Assembly (NCBI GenBank): GCA_030998225.1
Contig: JAPYXD010000466.1
Coordinates: 6,985,001 to 7,049,000, forward strand
Length of the DNA stretch: 64,000 nucleotides
Direction: 5' to 3'
DNA from: Diplolepis rosae
Taxonomy: Eukaryota; Arthropoda; Insecta; Hymenoptera; Diplolepididae
The notes under the pieces were generated by a model that was not told the origin of the DNA, made no database searches, and worked only from the letters and a program-made list of their open reading frames with translations. A program made the translations under genes and the position numbers. This document shows positions 56,430-64,000 of the stretch, one piece after another. Every line of letters begins with the position of its first letter. Position 1 is the first letter of the stretch.

Positions 56430-56935
56430 ACGAGTACTGTCCACTTAGAGCCGACAGCTAGTGCGAATGGAAAAAAGCAGAAGCTATAGGAGCCAATCCA
56501 GAGCTATTATAGCTCCCTGCACCACTGCACCCAGACGTACAAAAACACATTCTGCCGATTTATGAAGATTTATCTAATGACGATTTGTTGGAGAGGGGTG
56601 TTTAGGCGGCCATACGCAAAATGCCAAAGATAGTTTTAATTCGAGCGTTTGGCGACTTACCCCGAAGCACCTGCATTCTGGACTGAAAATCGTCGTGATT
56701 GCAGCTTATTTGGCAGCCGGTTTATTTAATGAAGGCTATGCATCGATTTTAAAAGTTATGCATGCGTTGCAATTGGGAATTGGAATATACGCAAAGAATA
56801 TCCCTCACAACAACAATCAGAGGCGAATGCAGTGACAGGAGCGACGCAGCCTTTCAGAGACGAAAGAAGCCCGTAAAACCAGAAGGGAACAAATAATGGA
56901 GGCAAATCAGCTATACGAAAAAGGTAAAGACTTAT
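56430..56935 (+). pseudogene. Degenerate transposase C-terminal fragment (TQNANESFNS type)
   Basis: Reading across several frameshifts and stops, the plus strand gives HPDVQKHILPIYEDLSNDDL, then a TQNANESFNSS stretch, HSGLKIVVIAAYLAAGLFNE and a charged end (KTRREQIMEANQLYEKGKD). TQN-NESFNS with a following Trp is a signature I associate with Mutator-like or Kolobok-like transposase proteins of insects. The family name is inference. Immediately downstream (56957-57040) lies sequence shared with the GGGGTT TTAA elements. Confidence 0.6.
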
Positions 56936-57104
56936 TATATATGCCTGGTAGAAACTTTCAACGCGTTTTGCTAAAAACTGCATTTTCGAAACAGTCGTGC
57001 AGGATTACTCAAAAACTATTTAATCGATTTTGTTGAAACTTTGCAGAAATATTAATAACATTATTATCTTCTATTTGAATTAAATTGTTTTTTTAAGAAC
57101 TACT

Positions 57105-57958
57105 CGTGCAGAAATTGCCCAATTTGTTTCCAAGTTCCGATCCGAGCCCGATCGGATTTTCCACATGTGGCCGCAGGAGGGCACACGGTGTGGCCCGGGT
57201 TGGGACCACATCGGATTATGATAGACAAGATTATTTTCAAATTTTGTGTTGTGGTCCTGATATTATAGTGACATTATTGATATTAAAATGCCAAAAGGAA
57301 AAAGTACATGGCGAGTTCGGAAGCACAGAATCGTTGGTGAGATTTCGTATATCCGCATTATAGATCAAGCTAAGTTAATTCACTAGATTCATTACATAAA
57401 TCCTAACATTGAAATTAACTAGATTACTACTTGAAATATTTGTTTATTAACGGTAATTTGAAAAGAAAATTATAATTTTAAGTGTAGAACGTTATTGTGT
57501 TTCATTATTTTTTAAATCGTATATTCAATTTTACAAAGTGAATTTTTTAGAAAGAAAATGATTAATAATGTAATTTATTTTTAGATACAGAAGAATCGAA
57601 TAGTTCTACAGACTACGAAAATTGGTTTGAAGATTATATAATAATACTATAATATTATACTGTTTTTATACTTTTAATTATACTGTTGCATCACTAATCT
57701 GAATTAATGAAATACATTTTTTTGAACCAACTATTTATTGTTATTAAACGAAAAAACTTTAAATTTTACTATTTTTAAAAATACAAAATTAGAAGGGGCC
57801 ATGTCTGGATCAGATCGGGCCCCCATTTTACAAGCCCAGATCTGGGCCCGATCAGGTAGGGCGTTTCATTACTGGTATGGCGCTAGACAGATTATCCTAT
57901 CGGGGCAACATTTTTCCCGATCGGGGCCCGATCGGCGCCCCACCAAAATTTCTGCACG
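57105..57958. mobile_element. CGTGCAGAAATT-ended element with GGGCCCGATC motifs
   Basis: Inverted CGTGCAGAAATT at both ends. Next to each end lie GC-rich words such as GAGCCCGATCGGA and GATCGGGCCCC. The middle is AT-rich. The two ends could also be separate fragments. Confidence 0.5.
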
Positions 57959-58975
57959 GATAGGAAGAAAAATTACTTCTCTTTTAGTAAACTTAAGATA
58001 CTTTTTTGAAAATGCGTGCCATTCTTTTAAAATTGCGTTTTCTTCACTTTAATTATATTCAGTTATAAACTATAAGGTAAATGGCCCAATAATCGTCAGT
58101 GTACCAGTGATCGTCATTTTACTCTTGAAAGTTGACAAAGTACTGAAAAGCAATGTTAATTGAAGTATTTTACGATAACTGCTAGTACGACTTAGTAACA
58201 TGGGTTATAAAAAATTGTCAAAATCAATGATAATCCAATAAAATGTAAGATTATTTTTGAATAATTTACCAAATCAAAGAGAAGTTAAGGAACTTCCCTT
58301 CGAATATAATTTACAATTTTTGAAACAGTTGAACGCTAAGCGCTTCAGTTGTGAACGGAACTGACACACTTTCTGGAATGAAGCTATTCATAACATTTAG
58401 CCTCAAGCATCCTGGATCACGTCAAAGTTAACCGATTTCAGTACGAATCGACTGACTACAATTCGGGCATAATCTACTGTTATCCGCGACTATAAGTTCC
58501 GGTCTACGAATTTGAAACTGTCTAAAAATCGCAATCAAACTGTTGTGTATATATTATAATTGAGAATTTTTTTTACCTTTTAGTACACACCAACTCACTA
58601 TTATGCACACTCACTACGCGTATAATTGCTTGTTTAAACGATATTGAATCTACTCTTAATCGCTTCGAGTTCTCACCCTATATACCTATAACTAATACAT
58701 TATTAAGCTACTGACTATGTCTATCGGCTACGCGCGCTTTAAGGAAAAAAAAAAAAAAAAAACGATTTTAGAAAATTGTTCTCTAAAGCTTATAATACAA
58801 AGAATTCACAAACACTCGATACCTCGAACTTTTTTTCTCAATACCTCTAATCTAATTCCTTTAAAATTTTCAACATTCTTTTATATATTTTTCCCTACAA
58901 ATCACTGAACATTGTTAAATCGAGGTTCACTTTAAAATCTATAAAACTTTTCTTGAGCATTTGTAAAACGTTTAA
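57959..58975. other. Unannotated sequence
   Basis: 58330-58540 is less AT-rich and non-repetitive, but no frame or RNA gene is convincing. Confidence 0.4.
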
Positions 58976-59420
58976 AGCCATGGATCAAACAGATAATGTG
59001 ACTATATTCCTGAAAAAGTTCATGTAAGATAACTTTTTAACTTTAGAAAATATCTTGTTGAAAATTTGAAAAATACAACAAATGATGGTCTGCCATTGAT
59101 AATTTTTAAATGTAAAAATAAAAAGAATCTGATCCTATGCCAAAATAATGAAATGAATAAAAAATTCTGTGAATTTTGGTTCAATATAATAGCAGACATG
59201 TCTTCAAACATGTCACATTATACGGTAAGAAAGAAGGTTTGTCAACTTCTTTTGAGTGAAAATTTTGCTCAATTTTTTACAGTTAACTGTAATTATTATT
59301 ATCATTGTATTTTGTCATGTTTCCCAAATTTTCAGAAAGATATTCTGTAAATTAAAGAAGTCAACTTGCATGAACGATGAAATGTATAATTTAGCCACGT
59401 GGTCCAATTAATCCATGGCC
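58976..59420. mobile_element. GGCCATGGATCAACC-family TTAA MITE
   Basis: Left TTAA 58972-58975 then AGCCATGGATCAAACAGA. Right GTCCAATTAATCCATGGCC then TTAA 59421-59424. It contains TACAGTTAACTGTAA, like the copy at 30088, and an inner ATCCTATGCCAAAATAAT shared with 30830-30860. Confidence 0.7.
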
Positions 59421-59704
59421 TTAAGGAGTTATACAAAACTGTGCAATAATCGTCTGTATCCGCTAATCTAGAACTAGTTCTCTAAACTTCAAAGAACTCT
59501 TTTTTCCGTGTAGATTTCCTATACAAAAATTGAAACAGTAACATCAGAAAATCCAGTGACAACAACGTATGATTTGTTAAAGGGATTGAGCCAAAAATCG
59601 TGCCGGAATTCGAGCGCTCACGGTAGACATGAATTTTCTGGGTCAATACTACTTGGATTTTGATCATTTTTTTTTTTCATTTTGTACAGGACACTCTATA
59701 CTTT

Positions 59705-60166
59705 CGAACGGTGTAGCCCAAATCTCATGTAAGTCCAAAGGGAACCGTAGGATCGGCGAGGAACGCCAGGTTTTAGATGCTCAACTTTGTTCCCCCACCA
59801 ATTCTATACAAATTTACCTAATACAAATTTTTTTTTCTTCCTTTTACTCGGTGTACTATCCTCTTCAATTTGTTATACGATTTTATTCGAAAACAAACGG
59901 CATGTGTCAGAATCAGTGTGTAGACTAAGTTGATGGAACATGTGGCAAAAAATAAAAAGAGATTGTAACATGAGTATTGGAGTGAGGTGGAAAATCGCAT
60001 GACAAATTGAAGAGGATAGTATAACGAGTAAAATGAAAAACAATGTGAATTAGGTAAATTGGTATGGAATTGGTGGGGGCACAAAGTTGAGCATCTAAAA
60101 CCTGGCGTTCCTCGCCGATTCTACGGTTCCCTATGGACTTATTTGAGATTCGGGCTACACATTTCG
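59705..60166. mobile_element. Foldback element, about 165-bp arms
   Basis: GGTGTAGCCCAAATCTCATG, GGAACCGTAGGATCGGCGAG and CCTGGCG-type sequence in the left arm are mirrored at 60010-60160. The arms are well conserved, suggesting a fairly recent element. Non-coding. Confidence 0.75.
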
Positions 60167-60969
60167 TAAAATGAGTTAGAAATATGACGATTATATTGTA
60201 TATTACAATACAAAGATAGAACCGTCGTATTTCTGATTTGCTTTCAACTCGCTTTTACCCACAACTTTCTTCAGGGGAGAGGTCCACTTTTTCCTGGTTA
60301 ATGCTGATTAAATGGCAGTTTCGCATATGGTAAGGTACCATTTTCCCAAAATCTATAAGAGCCAACACTGAAATTTTTTACTAGATATTTCTGATGACAT
60401 AACGAATATAATACTCTAGAATTAACCTTTTAAAATATTATTGAAAAAAGATTTGTCTATTTAAAATATTTACACTTTTTTTTCTTTAAAATCAGACACA
60501 TTTTTATTTTTTATATAGCTAAATAAGACCCAATCTTACTATATACCTACAAAAAATTCAAGTCTTTAGCACTATCCATGCTTGAAATAATAGTATATAT
60601 AGTATAGTAGTTATATGAATAGTAGACGACTTGTTATTGATAGATGATATTACATATGTGCTTTCATGCAAATTAATTTATTTTCTCTAATTTATATATT
60701 AGATCACGGTTACTTATAAAAAGCTATTAAATTCATATCAATCAAAGTATTTTTCCTTGCCACGAGTGTAAATTTCACTTCAGCCTTGCTTCTTATTTGA
60801 TACCTATTTAACTTTATTTTATATTACATTATACTATTCTATTACACTTTTCTCAATTTCCCTACAAATATTTTTCCCTTTTTAAAAAAAGTAAATAAAT
60901 AGTGCATATTGGGCTACTTTAAAGTCCCTATTAGGCGCCAAGGAGTCATAATTATTCCGTTAACTAGCT
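60167..60969. other. AT-rich sequence, no feature called
   Basis: No element ends or frames recognised. Confidence 0.5.
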
Positions 60970-61490
60970 CACGATTCATGTGATTCCACACTTGAAGCAT
61001 GATCCGGTTTGATTCCGACAATTAGAAAAGAAAAGAATCGAATACAACCTCAGAAGAAGCACAGGGATCATTTCGACAGTTGCGCGCATTAAGCTGCATC
61101 ATTACGATTGATTCCTGTTGATTCCGCCTGAGTCCAGCTGATTCTTTGTTGATCCTTAATTGATCCCCTTAATTCTCGACCAAACAAAAATATTACAGCC
61201 TACACCGGCGATGTCAGCTGAGAACCAATACAGCTTTACAGTTCCACGCATGTGTAGTCTGCGCGCGAGACTGCGCATTAGATAAGTTTTAGATTCTTGG
61301 CGATTCTGAATGATTCCCGGTGATTCTTCTGAATCTTACTGATGAACGCGGCTTTCAAACTTTCAGAATCAATCTTTAAGATTTTTCTAAATCAAGCTGA
61401 TTCCCCATATGATTCTGAAAAATCTTTCGACGAGTCACTGATTCTGAATCGATTATAAGTATGGAAAATCATTGATTCTTCCAGTGAACG
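60970..61490. repeat. Stretch rich in TGATTC(C) words
   Basis: At least fifteen TGATTCY or GAATCA words, in both orientations, in 500 bp, often spaced 10-15 bp (for example GATTGATTCCTGTTGATTCC). No clean terminal repeats found. Confidence 0.5.
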
Positions 61491-61925
61491 GCTCCTCGGT
61501 CCAAAATCAAGTGGAAGTTTACTTAGCAAGAATTAGAGTATTTCTAGAACCTGATTACCTTTTGTAAAAGATTCCGAAGTCCTTAAAATTGTATTTATCA
61601 ATTAAGAGCGTGTGTACTGCTGTTCTTTAATGTCGTCCACACTGATGTTAACTCCAACAATTGCAAAGCCTTATTCCAGAGTGGACGTCATTAATGAAGA
61701 GTAGCGTTAAAAGTGGGTCAAATGACTAATAAAAGAAATTTATATCTCTGCGTATTTCATTTCTAAACTAATCATTGTTATATATTAAAACTTTGAGAAG
61801 TCATAATGGAGATGTACAGAGGCTTTCTGTAACCAAAGATGGTTTGTTTCAATACCATTTGGTTAATTTAACGTAAAGATTTGGTTGGATCAAATGATTT
61901 CATTTTTTCTGGGTATAACCATTAA

Positions 61926-63146
61926 GGGGTTAATCGCAGTCAGAATTTTCAAAAAATCGATAACTGCGTTTTTGCATATTCTTATAGAGTAACATCTTGA
62001 AAATATGCTCTCCAAATTTGAAGTCAATCCGACCAAAATTGACTAAACTATGTTAGTAGATAAGTGAAAATTGCATTCACATGTAAATTTACTTGAAACT
62101 TTGAATACGTTTTTCTTAAAACCATGTTTTTAAAATCGGTTACTAATTTACTCTCTAAATCTGAATCAGTCAAAATCTACTGATTGTCAGTGAAATTTGA
62201 CTGATTCAAATAGTCAAAAAGAGGTTACTGTAAATCAGTCAAATTTCAGTGATTACTTTAGTGGAAATTAACTGATTTAACAGTAAAAAATATTTTTCCA
62301 CCGATGAACCAGTGAAAATTAACTGATTCAACAGTGAAAAAGATTTTTTCCACTGATGAATCAGTGAAGAGGCAAATCACTGATTTAATCTGTAAAAATT
62401 TGACTGATTCAGATTTGGAGAGTATGCTTGCCAAACTCGCGTTATGCTAAAAAAAATCACTACAGATCATCATCTGAGTCTACATTAGAATTTCCTAGCA
62501 CTCCTTGAGAGTTGAGCTAAAAGATCGCGGTTTTTTGAAAACCGAACAGTTTTTAAACCAAAGATGACTAGAAAGTTACAAAATTGGCAGAAAAAATCTC
62601 ATTATGACCGATTATGCCGCATAATGCTTTGTACCACAGGTGTTGCTTGAAGAGGCGGATTATGCTTTTTAATGCTCATTGGATTTGGATAGTACAATTG
62701 TTACATAAGTACACTACATTAAAATTTGTATTTTTAGTAGACATTTAGTAAACTATGCTTCAATGCTCAAGCATAAAGTTATTATCTCTATTTATCAACA
62801 AGAAACGTGTGACTTTTTTGACGAAAATCGGACCTTTAAGTATGACCGGTCACTATTTTGTAAACAAAAAAAAAATGTTTTCCGCAAAGTTTCGATTAAG
62901 CACTAGATAAACTAATAAATTTACGAAATCATTTGGTATTTTTTATTTGGGATAACCCATTGAGGAACTGGAGTGATCACCGCAGAACGCCTTTTGTAAA
63001 ACATCCTCCGGCAGATTACGTATATTTTTTTTATTTGTGGTTACTTTCCAATGAAATTTTGACGAAACATCAATAAAATTATATACCAAAGAAAAAAAAT
63101 TCCCAAAAAATATGCTTTTCTTCCTCCTCTGACTGAAACTAAACCC
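61926..63146. mobile_element. GGGGTT-ended TTAA element, copy 3, with nested CACTGATT element
   Basis: Left GGGGTTAATCGCAGTCAG and right CTGACTGAAACTAAACCC, with TTAA 61922-61925 and 63147-63150. It contains AAACTTTGAATACGTTTTTC, as in the other copies. Confidence 0.7.
62151..62422. mobile_element. CACTGATT motif-saturated element, copy 3
   Basis: Left CTCTCTAAATCTGAATCAGT, right ACTGATTCAGATTTGGAGAG, flanked by TA (62149-62150, 62423-62424). 272 bp, about the reverse complement of the copy at 28516-28787. Confidence 0.8.
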
Positions 63147-63150
63147 TTAA

Positions 63151-64000
63151 GTGTCCGATTATACGTGTAGTAATTATGTGTGTAAAATTAGATATTGGTA
63201 AAGATAAATTGCTTCAAAAACCTACGTTACAATAATGTCGGACTATGTAGCACAGGTAATTTCCTTTAAACATTCAGATGTATCCAAAAATGTCTACACA
63301 CAGTATAGGAGTATTTTGAAAATATGAAATTAACATCGAAAAATATTTATTTGTTTACTATAAACAAGTTAAGAGTAGAGACAAAATCCTGACATAATAA
63401 CATGGCGGTCTATTGGCGTATATCTTATATTCCCCAAGTTTTTGTTTATAATAATAAAAATATACAGCTGAAATCGTATGAATAGTTAAAACTCATCAAA
63501 GGAAAATTCTATCTCCTCCCCAAATTTTCAACTAGCTGCTGTAAATGATAAAAATATACTATATGTCAGTTTGCATCTGCGACGCAAAGTACAACGAAGT
63601 TGTCGCTCCAATCAATTCCTAATTTCTGGTCTTGTGCAAAATTAAGTTTAAATACCTTACTAATTCATCTGCATTGTCAGCAAGCAAAAGATTATTGCGA
63701 GGATAAATAATTTTATAATAAATTATGCATTGAATTTTTTGATAAATACTTTGATTTTGATTCTTCAAATGAAAATCCACAATTCTAATATCTAAAAAGT
63801 AGGTAGTTACCTGGATGTTGGGAAGATAAAATAAACATTAAAACAAATAAAGCAAGTTTATCCTTACTCCTTGTACCTTAGCCTTCACCATTTCTTACAA
63901 GATCACGAATTTCTTAACTAACATAAGTATACAGTCCAAGCGTTGACCGCAGAAAAGCAAGAGCAAATTCTTAAAATGTAGTACTCGATGAGCTCTGTCG
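63151..64000. other. AT-rich sequence to the right edge, no feature called
   Basis: No gene or element end recognised. Confidence 0.5.

Overview
This window looks like nuclear DNA of an insect, most likely a hymenopteran. It is strongly AT-rich by eye. It holds two intron-containing protein genes and one U6 snRNA gene in a dense carpet of transposon remnants. The insect call rests on a DSP1-type HMG protein with a poly-glutamine N-terminus and on the transposon types (R1-like, mariner, TTAA-specific and foldback elements). The species cannot be fixed from sequence alone. I see no bacterial genes, operons, CRISPR arrays or intact viral genes.

Layout. Positions 1-7931 are mobile and repetitive: a broken R1-like non-LTR retrotransposon on the minus strand, two foldback elements, a duplicated AT-rich block with unusual CpG-rich hairpins, a tRNA-derived SINE, a 37-bp minisatellite and a 1.3-kb hAT-like element with an 8-bp target duplication. 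ALKBH8 (plus strand, 7 coding exons, 8072-13614, 578 aa predicted) begins 140 bp after that element. Its fourth intron holds an antisense U6 snRNA gene. Convergent to it lies the Dsp1 (HMGB-type) gene on the minus strand: 5 coding exons from 38173 down to 17112, 419 aa predicted, with a 14-kb second-to-last upstream intron full of nested elements. A GC-rich 5' region lies at 38174-39570. Positions 39571-64000 hold no gene I can support and are mostly AT-rich DNA and nested elements.

The two genes have unrelated jobs: wobble-uridine modification of tRNA (ALKBH8) and chromatin or repression cofactor activity (Dsp1). Nothing suggests they act together.

The most unusual content is the transposon layer. 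At least four short-element families start with G after a TTAA target, and in three places two such elements share one single TTAA. A separate group has CAC(T/G)GAGAAAA ends and 2-bp target duplications of varying sequence. Several elements are internally saturated with one short motif in both orientations. Several insertions can be proved inside the window, because a related copy or the opposite arm of a palindrome shows the empty site.
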